NCBI GenBank assembly: GCA_965243285.1
Contig: OZ251537.1
Span: forward strand, 372,001-436,000
Reading direction: 5' to 3'
Source: JAHRAW01 sp965243285
GTDB taxonomy: Bacteria; Pseudomonadota; Gammaproteobacteria; Arenicellales; Poriferihabitantaceae
DNA: 64,000 nt
Part shown: one piece after another, positions 40,696 through 50,056 of the stretch
Position numbering within the stretch: position 1 is the stretch's first letter
Layout of the letters: each line of letters starts with the position of its first letter
Program-made: the position numbers and the translations under genes
The notes under the pieces: model-generated
The model's input: the letters and a program-made list of their open reading frames with translations, nothing else
Databases searched by the model: none
Told to the model about the DNA's origin: nothing

Positions 40696-42810
40696 CTACT
40701 CCTTGCCATAGACATAACGCGCCACGCGAAAGCCGATATCGTCGCGCCCGTGGCGCGCGCCGGCGCGAAAACTGGCGCGCAAGCCGGTCAGCGAGGCGGT
40801 GCGAAAACTCGCGCCCTTAATCACCCGCCCGCGCTGGCCGTAGTCGCCGGCGGCGCCGAACGGGTCCACATAAACCACTCCCGGTCGCGGCGGGCGCAAA
40901 TCATACCCGTCGTGCACCCACTCGCTGACATTGCCAGCCAAATCATACAGCCCGACGCGCGCCGCAAAGGATGCCACCGGGGCCACGCCAGCAAAGCCGT
41001 CATGGTATTGCGGGATGTATTTAGGCGCGCTGCCGCGGGCGCTTTCATCGGCGAAATTGCCGCTGTTGGCGGGGATGGTTTGCGCATTCCCCCACACGAA
41101 TCGCGCCGCGGCGGCGCGCCCGGCGCGACGCGCCAGCCATTCCCATTCGGCTTCCGAGAGCAGGCGATAGCCGTCCGCGGTCGCATCAAAATCGCGCCCG
41201 TCAGCGGCGGCAAAATCATACGCTGGCGCCAAACCGTGTTGGGCACTCATCCAATTAGCGAACCCGGCCGCGGCGCGCCACGACATCCCCCGCGCCGGCA
41301 AATTTCCGCTCGCCGCCGCCTGCGCCGACCGATTTTGACTTGAATCCGCCGCCGAATTGGCGCCAGAACCCGCCGCCGACCCCGCCGCCAAATACTGCGC
41401 AAACTGCGCCTCGGTTATCTCATGCACGCCGACATAAAATGGCTTGGTCAATTTAACGCGGCGCTGAAATTCATTGGCGCGGGCGGATTTTTCATGGCTC
41501 GGCGCGCCCATCACAAACTCGCCGCCGGTGCCGCGCGGGTCGAAGCGCCGCATTTCAACGCCGCCGGCGGCGGTGATAAGCGGCGGCGATTCGGTCAATC
41601 GCGCGCCCAATTCATCGCGCAACGCGTGTTCGATTAACAACGGTGTCGCGGCGGTCGGCGTCGCCGATACTTTGATACTACGATAACCCTCCCGCGCCAG
41701 GGTGATGACGTGGGCGATGGTGGATAAGCGAAAAGTTTGCGGCGTGGCGCCGCGGGCGCCGCCGTTTATCGTTATTTGCGCCGCCGGTACGCTGCGAATG
41801 GTCACCTCGCCGAACTCTGCATCCAACGCAAAATTTGCCGTCGCCGGCGCCGCCGGCCGCGCCAACATTTGCCGCGATTGGGTCGCATAGCCGGCTTTTT
41901 CATAACTCACCAACTGGGTTTTGCCGGCCGTCAGCGCCAGATTCGCGAACCCCCCCGACCATTGCACCGCCACCGCCACGCCGTCCACGCGCACCACGCC
42001 GCCGCCCGGCGAGGCGCTGATGCGCGCCACCGCCGGCCGCGGTATGAGGTGATAATCGCGCCGCGGACGCGGCTTACGGTAGGTGACGGCGACCTCATCG
42101 GCGAGGTTTTCATAGCCATCCAACTCCAAGCGCACGCCATGGCGGCCGCCGGCCACCGCCACGCGCAGCGGCGTGGCGCCGCGTTCTTCGCCATCGATAA
42201 ACACCCGCGCCGCGCTCGGCTGCGAGGCGATATTCAACTCGCCGATGACCAGCGCCAGCGCCATTTTTCGGGTGATAGTTTGCCCGCCGCGCACTTCCAG
42301 CGTCACCGCCTGGGGCTGATAAAAATCATGCTCGGCGACCATGCGCGCCACCCCCGGCGGCAGGGTTATCGAAACTTCGGCGCCGCTGGCGACATACTCG
42401 CCATCCACCCGCCAGCGCGTCGCCGCGTCCGCCGGCTCGGCGACCATCACCACCTGCCCCGGCGCGGCGCGCAGGTCTACGCGCAATGGAAAATGGTCAT
42501 AGGCGAAATCCACCGCCAGCGTTTGGCTTACGAATCCGTCGGCCGCAAAACTCAACTCGGCGCGCCGCCCCACCACATACGCGGCCGCGAAAAAAACTAA
42601 CCCGATGCCATCCGTGACCGTCACCCGCGCCGCCGCCGCCGCGGCTTCCGGGGCGATTCTAAACTCCGCCACGCGGGTGAAATACGCCGCCGCCGCCATC
42701 ACCGTCGCCGCCATCACCGCGCCGGTCGCGGCCGCCATCCGTCGCCAAAAACGCCGTCGCGCCGTATGCAACTGCTGCGTTAGCACGGCCGGGGAAGCTG
42801 ATTCTTTCAT
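40696..42810 (-). CDS. PEGA-domain + SUMF1/FGE-fold membrane protein
   Basis: 704 residues. TM helix at about 25-45, then PEGA domains: GELNIASQPSAARVFIDGEE (near 190) and GEVTIRSVPAAQITINGGAR (near 335), with a third diverged one between. From about 410 a formylglycine-generating-enzyme fold: FVMGAPSHEKSARANEFQRR, GYRLLSEAEWEWLARRA, LYDLAGNVSEWVHDGYD. The catalytic cysteines of true FGE are absent (RVIKGASFRTASLTGLRASF), so this is a structural or binding module. Extracytoplasmic. A likely sensor or scaffold in the ExbB-VWA gene set. An Ala/Gly/Ser run near 478-500 splits the FGE domain. Confidence 0.82.
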   Translation of the reverse strand: MKESASPAVLTQQLHTARRRFWRRMAAATGAVMAATVMAAAAYFTRVAEFRIAPEAAAAAARVTVTDGIGLVFFAAAYVVGRRAELSFAADGFVSQTLAVDFAYDHFPLRVDLRAAPGQVVMVAEPADAATRWRVDGEYVASGAEVSITLPPGVARMVAEHDFYQPQAVTLEVRGGQTITRKMALALVIGELNIASQPSAARVFIDGEERGATPLRVAVAGGRHGVRLELDGYENLADEVAVTYRKPRPRRDYHLIPRPAVARISASPGGGVVRVDGVAVAVQWSGGFANLALTAGKTQLVSYEKAGYATQSRQMLARPAAPATANFALDAEFGEVTIRSVPAAQITINGGARGATPQTFRLSTIAHVITLAREGYRSIKVSATPTAATPLLIEHALRDELGARLTESPPLITAAGGVEMRRFDPRGTGGEFVMGAPSHEKSARANEFQRRVKLTKPFYVGVHEITEAQFAQYLAAGSAAGSGANSAADSSQNRSAQAAASGNLPARGMSWRAAAGFANWMSAQHGLAPAYDFAAADGRDFDATADGYRLLSEAEWEWLARRAGRAAAARFVWGNAQTIPANSGNFADESARGSAPKYIPQYHDGFAGVAPVASFAARVGLYDLAGNVSEWVHDGYDLRPPRPGVVYVDPFGAAGDYGQRGRVIKGASFRTASLTGLRASFRAGARHGRDDIGFRVARYVYGKE

Positions 42811-42841
42811 CGATTCTGTTATCGATTAAGGGTGGGCGGGG

Positions 42842-44374
42842 TTAGATTTTTTCATCGCATAGCAGGGTGATTTCGACTAAATCGGCGCCGGGTTTTAAAT
42901 CCACGGTCAGCAATTTGGATTGATAACCAGCGCGGCTGGCTTCGAACACGCGCCGCCCGGGCTTTACGCGAATCACGCGGCGGCGGGTTTTACCCACCTG
43001 CCCCTCGCCGCGCACCGCGATGTGCGTGTTGCCATCGGATAGCACCGCCACCTCGACCGGCGCTTGGTAGGCCGCGAGCAGGCGCGATAAATCGGCGCGG
43101 ATTTTTGCCAGCCCTGGGCTGCGCGCAGCCAACGCCGCGGACTCATATATATGGGCCGCGGCGGCGGCGGCGACTTCGGTCTCGCCTAAGCGATGCGGCT
43201 GCGCCAGCAGCGAGAGGATGGACTGCCGCGCCGCGAGCACTTGGCGCGCCAGCGCGCGCTGTTGATAGGCCGATTCGGCCTGCGGCGCGGCGGCCAACGC
43301 GGCTTCAAAATGGCGCGCGGCGGCCGGCCAATCATCGGACTGGGTGGCCGCCTCGCCGCGCTGCATCTGATTCTCAAATTGCTGCGCGGCGCGCGCTTGT
43401 TGCCACTTTTTGGTCACCGCATCGAGCGCGGCGCGGGCCGGAAAAATGGCACCGGCGGCGGCGATGTGCTGTTGCGCGGCGGCCAATTCGCCGGCCGCTA
43501 AGGCTCTATGGGCGCGCCCCATGGCGGCGGAAAAACGCTGTTGTTTTAGGTCGGCGCGCAGTGTCGTCAAGCGCGCTTTGAGGGCTGGACGCGCCCCATC
43601 TAATGCCACCGCCCGAGCCAGGGCCGCGGCTTCTTGGTCCGGTCGATTCTCGGCCCGGGCGAGGTCGGCTTGGCGTAATTGGGCGCGTACTTGCGGCCAT
43701 ACCTCGAGGCGCGCTTGCCGGGCTAACAAATCGGCGTCTTGCGGGGCCAGTTGCAGCGCCTGACGCAATGCGCGCTGCGCCGCCTCGGCGTGGTCGGCGG
43801 CGAAAGCTTCGCTCGCGGCAAGGCGCGCTGCGGCCAGCAACTCGGCATGGCGCGCCGCGGTTTGCGCCGCCAGCGCCTGCGCGGCGGCCAAGGTTTGGCG
43901 CGCTAAACGGTACTCGCCGGCGGCGAATTGCGCCACCGCGCGCGCCTTTAATCGCGCCAATTCGGCCGCTTTTTCAGCCTCCCAACGCGCCACCCCCAAG
44001 GCCTCGATTTGCGCCTCAATCACGCCTTCGTACTGCGCCAACTGCGCCACAAACTGGGCGCGACTATCGGCCCCGGCGGCACCGGCGGCGTTGTTCGCCG
44101 CCGCCGCCGTGGCCACCCCTGGCGCCGAATTTTTATCACCGCGGTGCGAATTGACGGCGCTTTGCCCGCCAGCGCGCTCGATAAACTGCGTATACGCATA
44201 CACGCCAGCGCGCCCGATGTGCTGCCAGCGCGCCCGCCACTCATCCTGCTGATAGGTCCACCACAAGCCGCCGGCCAGCGCCACGGCGACGCCAACCCCC
44301 CACCCGCCGGCGCGCTTTTGGGCCCCGGCGCGGCGCGCCTGGCGCAGTTTCGATTCCATGGAATCGGCAGCCAT
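42842..44374 (-). CDS. Coiled-coil/TPR-like membrane protein with C-terminal PEGA-like domain
   Basis: About 510 residues from the Met at 44374 (an upstream Met at 44443 would overlap the lipoprotein gene by 61 bp). Positively charged N-terminus, one TM helix (GWGVGVAVALAGGLWW), then some 300 residues of Ala/Arg/Gln-rich helical repeats (ARQTLAAAQALAAQTAARHA) with TPR-like periodicity. The last 80 residues, VAVLSDGNTHIAVRGEGQVG to the end, look like a PEGA or carboxypeptidase-regulatory-type beta fold. Extracytoplasmic; probably spans the periplasm in the same complex. Confidence 0.65.
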   Translation of the reverse strand: MAADSMESKLRQARRAGAQKRAGGWGVGVAVALAGGLWWTYQQDEWRARWQHIGRAGVYAYTQFIERAGGQSAVNSHRGDKNSAPGVATAAAANNAAGAAGADSRAQFVAQLAQYEGVIEAQIEALGVARWEAEKAAELARLKARAVAQFAAGEYRLARQTLAAAQALAAQTAARHAELLAAARLAASEAFAADHAEAAQRALRQALQLAPQDADLLARQARLEVWPQVRAQLRQADLARAENRPDQEAAALARAVALDGARPALKARLTTLRADLKQQRFSAAMGRAHRALAAGELAAAQQHIAAAGAIFPARAALDAVTKKWQQARAAQQFENQMQRGEAATQSDDWPAAARHFEAALAAAPQAESAYQQRALARQVLAARQSILSLLAQPHRLGETEVAAAAAAHIYESAALAARSPGLAKIRADLSRLLAAYQAPVEVAVLSDGNTHIAVRGEGQVGKTRRRVIRVKPGRRVFEASRAGYQSKLLTVDLKPGADLVEITLLCDEKI

Positions 44375-44382
44375 GGCGGCGG

Positions 44383-45681
44383 CTACAACTGGGTGTCGGG
44401 GGTGGCTTCCAGGGCGTGGATTTTTTTCAAAAAGGCAATCCACTGCCGATATTGCGCCGCCGAATCGCCGTTCAAGCGCGCCGTCTCTTGCTCGTATTCC
44501 ACCACTTGCGGGGCTAATTTGATATCCAAAGATTGCCCCAATTCGGCCAATGTGTCGCGGTGCGCCCGCATTTCCGCGCGGTCGCCGAAACCTTGCCCCA
44601 GGGCCACCGCTCCGGCCACCACGGCCCCGGCGGCGGCCAATTCTTCGCCGGCGTTCAAGCCACCATCCAGCCCGGCGGCGACCCCGGCGACCACTAACAA
44701 ACCGCCCAATAAGGTTTTAACCACCGAGGATTTTTTCGCTTTGCGCGCTTCTTTTACCGCGTCCAAACTTTGCTGCTGCCACAGCAAATAACTGTCGTTC
44801 AACTTGGCGTCGAAATCCGCGTAATGGGTTTGCAAGCGGTCTACGAACAATTGGTCGCGCACCCGAAGCGGCTGCATGCGCACCAGCGCCGGGTCATCCT
44901 CCGCCGGCGCCGCGGCCAATTCGACGCGGCCATCGACCACCTTCAAATACCGAGAAAAGGCCTCGGCCGAGAGCCCGGCGGCGAACCGTACCTCGGCCAA
45001 GCGCTGCAGTTTTTTCAACCTGGCGAACTTTTTTTGATTTAATTTTTGCACGATGTGGGCCGCGGCGCGGGCGAACACCGGGGCGTAGCCGTCCTGGCCA
45101 TAATTGCGAATGTTGCGGTGAAAACTGGCCTCGACGCGGTGCGAAAAATCCCGCGACAGCCAGCGCCGCCCGGAAATATCGGTGACCATCACTTTTATTT
45201 TTACCTCCTCGCCATTGGAAGTGAGAATTTTGCCGAACACATATAACTCGGCCGTGGCGGTGGCGTCTGGCGTGACGCGCACGCGCCCGAAGGCTTGGGT
45301 GGCGGCCAACGCGGCTTGCATTTTTACCGCGAAACGATTGGCTTCGGCGCGCCGCAATTCGGCGTGGATGCCGCGTTTTTGTCGAGTGGCATCGTCGGGC
45401 GGGATGTTGGGGTCGAACACTGGCACCACCACATGGATTTTCGGCCCCCCGCTTACCACGGCCGGCTGGTCTACGGCGGTGGACAGCTTCGGCCCGACTT
45501 CGATGCGCTGGCCGCCGCTGCTGCCGCCGCCGAGCCCACCGAACCCGCCGCCCCCGCCGGTGACACAACCGCCGCTCGCTAATACCGCCAACATGCCTAC
45601 GAGGTACGCCGCCGGGCGAATTCTGCGCCGCGCGGTGCGGCCTCGGGCCGGTTTGATGGCGAATTTCATGGCCGGTTTCAT
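44383..45681 (-). CDS. Predicted lipoprotein of the ExbB-VWA gene set
   Basis: 432 residues. After an Arg-rich start, AYLVGMLAVLASGGC gives a lipobox ending at Cys39, followed by a Gly-rich linker (TGGGGGFGGLGGGSSGG). The middle has VVVPVFDPNIPPDDA and RVRVTPDATATAELYVFGKI, reminiscent of lipoproteins that gather surface components. A hydrophobic Gly/Ala segment at about 325-365 (LLGGLLVVAGVAAGLDGGLN) suggests membrane insertion. The N-terminus may start later. Family not recognised. Would provide the outer-membrane end of the proposed machine. Confidence 0.65.
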   Translation of the reverse strand: MKPAMKFAIKPARGRTARRRIRPAAYLVGMLAVLASGGCVTGGGGGFGGLGGGSSGGQRIEVGPKLSTAVDQPAVVSGGPKIHVVVPVFDPNIPPDDATRQKRGIHAELRRAEANRFAVKMQAALAATQAFGRVRVTPDATATAELYVFGKILTSNGEEVKIKVMVTDISGRRWLSRDFSHRVEASFHRNIRNYGQDGYAPVFARAAAHIVQKLNQKKFARLKKLQRLAEVRFAAGLSAEAFSRYLKVVDGRVELAAAPAEDDPALVRMQPLRVRDQLFVDRLQTHYADFDAKLNDSYLLWQQQSLDAVKEARKAKKSSVVKTLLGGLLVVAGVAAGLDGGLNAGEELAAAGAVVAGAVALGQGFGDRAEMRAHRDTLAELGQSLDIKLAPQVVEYEQETARLNGDSAAQYRQWIAFLKKIHALEATPDTQL

Positions 45682-45711
45682 GGGGCGATCATGGCGGGTT
45701 GCATGGCGGTA

Positions 45712-46458
45712 CTAATTGGCCGGCGCGGCATTTTTGACCGCCAACCCGCGATAGCGGCGATATTCATTCCACAATTTGGCGCGCCTGGCCGGGTCGGTCT
45801 CTTCCATGGCGGCGGCGCGAAACTGGCGAGCGATAATGTCATCGCCGTCTGTGGGCGGGATGTCGGGCGGAATGGCGGGCGGCAGGGTTGGCGAAACGCC
45901 TTCGGGTGACTCGGTGGTGCGGGTCGGCGCGGTGGATTTTGATGACGGCGGTGGCGCCGGCGATGGCGGCGTGGTGGCTGGATTGCTCGCCACCGCGACC
46001 GCCGGCGCATCGCCGCGTACCTCGGTGGCCGGCTGCGAGTCGATGTCGCCACCGGCGCTGCCACCGGCGCTGCCACCAGCGCTGCCAACACCGGCGACAT
46101 CGCAGTCGGCATCGCTCACAGATTGCAGCAATTCGCGCTCCAACATGGCGATTTTCTCCGGCCGCGTGGCTACCCCATCGCCGCCGGATAGGGATACCGG
46201 CGGCGTCACGCATGGTGATTCATATGGTGATTTATGCGCCGCAACGCTCGGCAATTCTTGCGACAATTTTTGCGACAATTCAGGCCGCGATTCAGGTCGC
46301 GATTCATAGGTCGAATCGGCCGACGATTCATACGATGAATCGGGCGATGAATCGGGCGGCCATGCTGCGGCCATGGCAACGCTTGCCCACGCCGCCAAAA
46401 TCACCCCGCCGCGCCAAAACATCGCCATCACCGAGTACCGAAAACCCGCCGCCGCCAT
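45712..46458 (-). CDS. Secreted low-complexity protein
   Basis: About 248 residues from the Met at 46458, 13 bp after the tyrS stop. Signal peptide (YSVMAMFWRGGVILAAWASV), then low-complexity segments: PDSSPDSSYESSADSTYES, SRPESRPELSQKLSQE, GSAGGSAGGSAGG and a Pro/Ser-rich stretch. The last 35 residues (RQFRAAAMEETDPARRAKLW) are the only normal-looking part. Not recognised. First gene of the ExbB-VWA set. Confidence 0.55.
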   Translation of the reverse strand: MAAAGFRYSVMAMFWRGGVILAAWASVAMAAAWPPDSSPDSSYESSADSTYESRPESRPELSQKLSQELPSVAAHKSPYESPCVTPPVSLSGGDGVATRPEKIAMLERELLQSVSDADCDVAGVGSAGGSAGGSAGGDIDSQPATEVRGDAPAVAVASNPATTPPSPAPPPSSKSTAPTRTTESPEGVSPTLPPAIPPDIPPTDGDDIIARQFRAAAMEETDPARRAKLWNEYRRYRGLAVKNAAPAN

Positions 46459-46471
46459 CGACCGGCCCGAC

Positions 46472-47695
46472 TTAAACCAGCGCCACGCGGGCGAACTTAC
46501 GCTTGCCCACTTGCCACACATGCGCCGCGCCTTTGCGCATCACCTGGCGGCTATCGCTGATTTTCTCGCCATCGATACGCACCGCGCCTTGTTTTATCAT
46601 GCGATGCGCCTCTGAGGTGGTGTTGACCAAGCGCGCTTGCTGCAGCAAATTGGCGACCGGTAAGCCGGCGGCGCCGGCCGGCAGTTCCAGCGTCGGAATG
46701 TCGGCCGGCATGCCGCGCTGGCTGAATTGCTGGATGAAATCTTGCTTGGCGCGCGCCGCGGCGGCGGCGGCATGAAAGCGCGTCACGATTTCGTCGCCTA
46801 ATGCGAATTTAACCTCGCGCGGGTTCAGGCCATCGGCGACGCGGGCGCGCAGGGCGGCGATTTCGGCCGCCGGCTTGAAACTCAGCAGGTCGAAATAGCG
46901 CCACATCAGGGCATCGGAAATCGACATGATTTTGCCGAACATATCGCCCGGCGGGGTGGTGATGCCGACATAATTATCGAGGCTTTTCGACATTTTGCGC
47001 ACCCCGTCCAAGCCCTCTAACAGCGGCATGGTCATCACCACCTGCGGCCGCTGGCGGTGCTGTTTTTGCAACTCCCGCCCGACCAGCAGATTGAATTTTT
47101 GGTCGGTGCCGCCGAGCTCGACATCGGCCCGCAAGGCCACCGAATCGTACCCCTGCACCAGCGGGTAGAGAAATTCATGGATGGCGATGGGGGCGCCGGC
47201 GGCGTAGCGTTTTTTGAAATCATCGCGCTCCAACATGCGCGCCACGGTGTGCCGAGCTGCCAACTGCACCACCCCGGCGCTGCCTAATTCGGTCATCCAT
47301 TTCGAATTAAATTCGACTAAGGTGCACTCTGGATCGAGGATTTTGAAAATCTGCTGCTGGTAGGTTTGGGTGTTTTCCGCCAGCTGCTCGGCGCTCAGCG
47401 GCGGGCGGGTGACATCCTTGCCGGTCGGGTCGCCGATGAGTCCGGTGAAATCGCCAATCAAAAAAATAACGGCGTGGCCATGGATTTGAAACTGCCGCAT
47501 TTTGTTGATAAGCACGCTGTGGCCGAGGTGCAAATCCGGCGCCGTGGGGTCGAAACCGACCTTGACGCGCAACTTCCGCCCGCCGCTCAGACGCTCGGCC
47601 AATTCCGAGCGTTGCAACATTTCATCAACGCCACGACCGAGCTCGGCGAGCTGCGCCTCGGCGGAATCAGCGGGGGGGTTGGCGGTATTCATCAC
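46472..47695 (-). CDS. tyrS: Tyrosyl-tRNA synthetase
   Basis: 407 residues. Class I signatures: HLGH (HIGH, within DPTAPDLHLGHSVL) and KMSKS (VRKMSKSLDNYVG). C-terminal S4-like domain with IKQGAVRIDGEKI. Charges tRNA-Tyr in the cytoplasm. The TyrZ/TyrS type-2 layout and length (about 400) fit proteobacterial homologues. Its 3' end overlaps the first ORF of the next gene, which I start at 46458 instead. Confidence 0.95.
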   Translation of the reverse strand: MMNTANPPADSAEAQLAELGRGVDEMLQRSELAERLSGGRKLRVKVGFDPTAPDLHLGHSVLINKMRQFQIHGHAVIFLIGDFTGLIGDPTGKDVTRPPLSAEQLAENTQTYQQQIFKILDPECTLVEFNSKWMTELGSAGVVQLAARHTVARMLERDDFKKRYAAGAPIAIHEFLYPLVQGYDSVALRADVELGGTDQKFNLLVGRELQKQHRQRPQVVMTMPLLEGLDGVRKMSKSLDNYVGITTPPGDMFGKIMSISDALMWRYFDLLSFKPAAEIAALRARVADGLNPREVKFALGDEIVTRFHAAAAAARAKQDFIQQFSQRGMPADIPTLELPAGAAGLPVANLLQQARLVNTTSEAHRMIKQGAVRIDGEKISDSRQVMRKGAAHVWQVGKRKFARVALV

Positions 47696-48089
47696 GGCGC
47701 CGCATCGTAACCCATCGCCTCGTGTATTTGTATGCCGTGGGCGGATTCATCGGCGGCGTGCCTGACATGTATATATGTATATGCGCATCGAGCGTGACCT
47801 AAGCGGTCGGGGAATTGCCGAGTGCATATATTAATGAATCGATGCCGCCAGCCTGGAATCAGCGGGGTGATTTTTGCCCTAATTTGGCGAATTTATCGCT
47901 CAATCGATGTCTTCCGCCCTCAGTTTCAACCTAAATCGCCCCTGAATCCCGCCATAATTTTCGCCACCAATCCCGCCATCAATCCCGCCACCCGACTAAA
48001 TTCGCTCTAATCGGCTAAATCCGCCATAAACCCAGCCATAATTTTGGACTTTACCTACCTAAATCCGCACATTTGATTGGCGTTTTTTT
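47696..48089. other. Intergenic, low-complexity
   Basis: No gene seen. 47930-48060 is a degenerate run of aatcccgccat and taaattcgc-type units (for example aatcccgccatcaatcccgc). 47765-47790 has a short atgtatatatgtatat run. Upstream of tyrS, so the tyrS promoter should lie here; none is obvious. Confidence 0.4.
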
Positions 48090-48227
48090 GGGATTTATAG
48101 TCCTAAACATGCAGTTCGATTGATGTTTTTTTGAGGTCAGCGGCTGATTTAGGGAGGCTGCGTTTGATTTTTGCTTTTGATTTGGCTTTTGATTTGGCTT
48201 TTGCCTTTGCTTTTGGGCTTTTTCTTT

Positions 48228-48276
48228 ACTCCCTGCTGGGCGGGGAGTCAAATCAGGCGGCTCTATCGCCTGATTT
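48228..48276. repeat. Double-hairpin repeat, copy B
   Basis: Stem 2 ACTCCC (48228-48233) with GGGAGT (48243-48248); stem 1 AAATCAGGCG (48250-48259) with CGCCTGATTT (48267-48276). Opposite orientation to copy A. Confidence 0.75.
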
Positions 48277-48312
48277 AGTGGGGATGGATCGCTTTTGATT
48301 TTGACTTTGCTT

Positions 48313-48436
<124 letters not shown>

Positions 48437-48446
48437 TTAAGGCTTT

Positions 48447-48504
48447 GCTCCACCCTATCTTTTTAGGGGGGAGCCAAAACTGGCGGCTTCATCGCCAGTT
48501 TTGG
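48447..48504. repeat. Double-hairpin repeat, copy C
   Basis: Stem 2 GCTCC (48447-48451) with GGAGC (48470-48474); stem 1 CCAAAACTGGCG (48474-48485) with CGCCAGTTTTGG (48493-48504), 12 bp perfect. About 106 bp around it (48409-48514) are identical to 54129-54234 (copy D). Confidence 0.8.
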
Positions 48505-48695
48505 TGGGGGGTGCGGTTGATTTCCGCTGTAGCTGTGGCTTTTGATTTCCGCTTTTGATTTCCGCTTTTGATTTTTCTGTTGATGTTGTGTCTTTTAGTT
48601 CTCTTTTGTGGCTGATGGGGTGAAAATTTAAAAGCCAAAACAACAAGCGAAAATCAAAAGCCAATCCGCCGTGCAGATTTAGGCCTATAAATCCC

Positions 48696-49454
48696 CTATT
48701 TTTTATCGGGTTTATCGATTTTATCGACTGCCACCGGCAACTCAGCCAACGCGGATTTGATCCACGCTTCCACTTCGGCATTAATGTCTTGGGTTTTTTT
48801 GCCGGCCGGGTAGATGGGTTTGCCGATGCGCATTTGGACGACGCCGGGGCGTTTGAGGATGCTATTTTTCGGCCAGAACAGGCCGGCGTTGTGCGCCACC
48901 GGCACTATCGGGGCGCCGGTTTTGGCCGCCAACAGCGCGCCGCCGCCTTGGAATTTGCCGGGCCGACCGACCGCCATGCGCGTGCCTTCGGGGAACACCA
49001 CCAGCCACCGCCCTTCGCGCAACCGCGTCGCGCCTTGTTTGATCATGTGTTCCAGGGCGCGGATTTTTTTGGCGCGATTGATGGCCACCGGGCGGTTCGC
49101 CGCCAGCCCCCAGCCGAAAAATGGAATCAGCAGCAGCTGCCATTTGAGCAGATAGGACTGCGGCGGAAAAATCAACTGAAAATACAGCGTCTCCCACGCC
49201 GACTGATGATTGGATATCAGCACCGCCGGGCGCGACGGCAGATGGCCGGCGCCGCGCACCTCGCAGGTGATGCCACACACATGTTTCAACGACCAAATGT
49301 TGAAGCGCGCCCAGCAGGAAATCACCCGCGCTCGCCACAGCGATGGCAGCGCGAAACACAACAGCGCCAGCGGGCTGACCAAAATCGCGCTGATAATTTG
49401 CCCGAGCAAAAAAATGAGGGCGCGCGCCGCCGCCAGCATTCGCATCGCCTTCAT
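48696..49454 (-). CDS. plsC: 1-acyl-sn-glycerol-3-phosphate acyltransferase
   Basis: 252 residues. Adds the second acyl chain in phosphatidic acid synthesis at the inner membrane. N-terminal hydrophobic segment, acyltransferase motif I NHQSAWETL (HX4E instead of HX4D), motif III FPEGTRMAVG, and PIVPVAHNAG. The last residues VDKIDKPDKK and the stop directly touch the MITE-like element, so the original C-terminus may have changed. Starts in an ATG-type overlap with the gmhB stop. Confidence 0.9.
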   Translation of the reverse strand: MKAMRMLAAARALIFLLGQIISAILVSPLALLCFALPSLWRARVISCWARFNIWSLKHVCGITCEVRGAGHLPSRPAVLISNHQSAWETLYFQLIFPPQSYLLKWQLLLIPFFGWGLAANRPVAINRAKKIRALEHMIKQGATRLREGRWLVVFPEGTRMAVGRPGKFQGGGALLAAKTGAPIVPVAHNAGLFWPKNSILKRPGVVQMRIGKPIYPAGKKTQDINAEVEAWIKSALAELPVAVDKIDKPDKK

Positions 49455-50041
49455 CAGCGGGCGGGTGGGTTTTCGCGGCCTAACAATTCATCCACGAATG
49501 CGGCCAAGTCGCGATGCGCAGGCACGTCGCGCAGTTGCGCTTTGAGCGCCGCCGGCGCCTGGCCGGCCAAAAACCGCGCCGTGTCGGCGCCGTTGCCGGT
49601 TTGCACCAACACCGGCTGCGCCCCGGCGGCGGACGCGGCTTGCAAATCACGCAGCGAATCGCCCACCGCATAAACATCGCGCAAATCACGCTGCAAGCGG
49701 CGCCCCAACTCCAAAAATAAACCGGGCTTGGGCTTGCGGCACCGACAACCCGCTTGCGCGGTGTGCGGGCAGAAAAAAATGGCGCTGATGTCGCCGCCGG
49801 CCGGCTTCAATTCATCTAACATTTTTTGATGAATCTGATTCAAGGTGTTGATGCTGTATAGGGCGCGCCCGATGCCCGACTGGTTGGTGATGACGGCAAC
49901 CAGATAATTGGCGCGACACAACTGCGCGATGGCCTCCAAACTGCCCGGCAACGCCTGCCAGGCCGCCACGGTGGTGATGTGATGCGGCGAATCGCGATTA
50001 ATGACGCCGTCGCGGTCGAGAATAATCAGGCGCTTATGCAT
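49454..50041 (-). CDS. gmhB: D-glycero-beta-D-manno-heptose 1,7-bisphosphate 7-phosphatase
   Basis: 195 residues, HAD family. Nucleophile motif ILDRDGVINRDS, zinc knuckle CPHTAQAGCRCRKPKPGL (about residues 90-107), and motif IV GDSLRDLQAA. Removes the 7-phosphate in ADP-heptose synthesis for lipopolysaccharide core, which implies an LPS-bearing outer membrane. Conserved neighbours: downstream plsC and upstream glyS/glyQ, an order common in proteobacteria. Confidence 0.93.
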   Translation of the reverse strand: MHKRLIILDRDGVINRDSPHHITTVAAWQALPGSLEAIAQLCRANYLVAVITNQSGIGRALYSINTLNQIHQKMLDELKPAGGDISAIFFCPHTAQAGCRCRKPKPGLFLELGRRLQRDLRDVYAVGDSLRDLQAASAAGAQPVLVQTGNGADTARFLAGQAPAALKAQLRDVPAHRDLAAFVDELLGRENPPAR

Positions 50042-50056
50042 GTCGACTCAATCGCC

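Noticed and set aside
41737..42600. 287-residue plus-strand ORF opposite the PEGA/SUMF1 gene
   Set aside because: Arg/His-rich antisense frame typical of GC-rich DNA; the minus frame has clear domains.
40696..42810. Active formylglycine-generating enzyme
   Set aside because: The catalytic cysteine pair is missing and no sulfatase is nearby.
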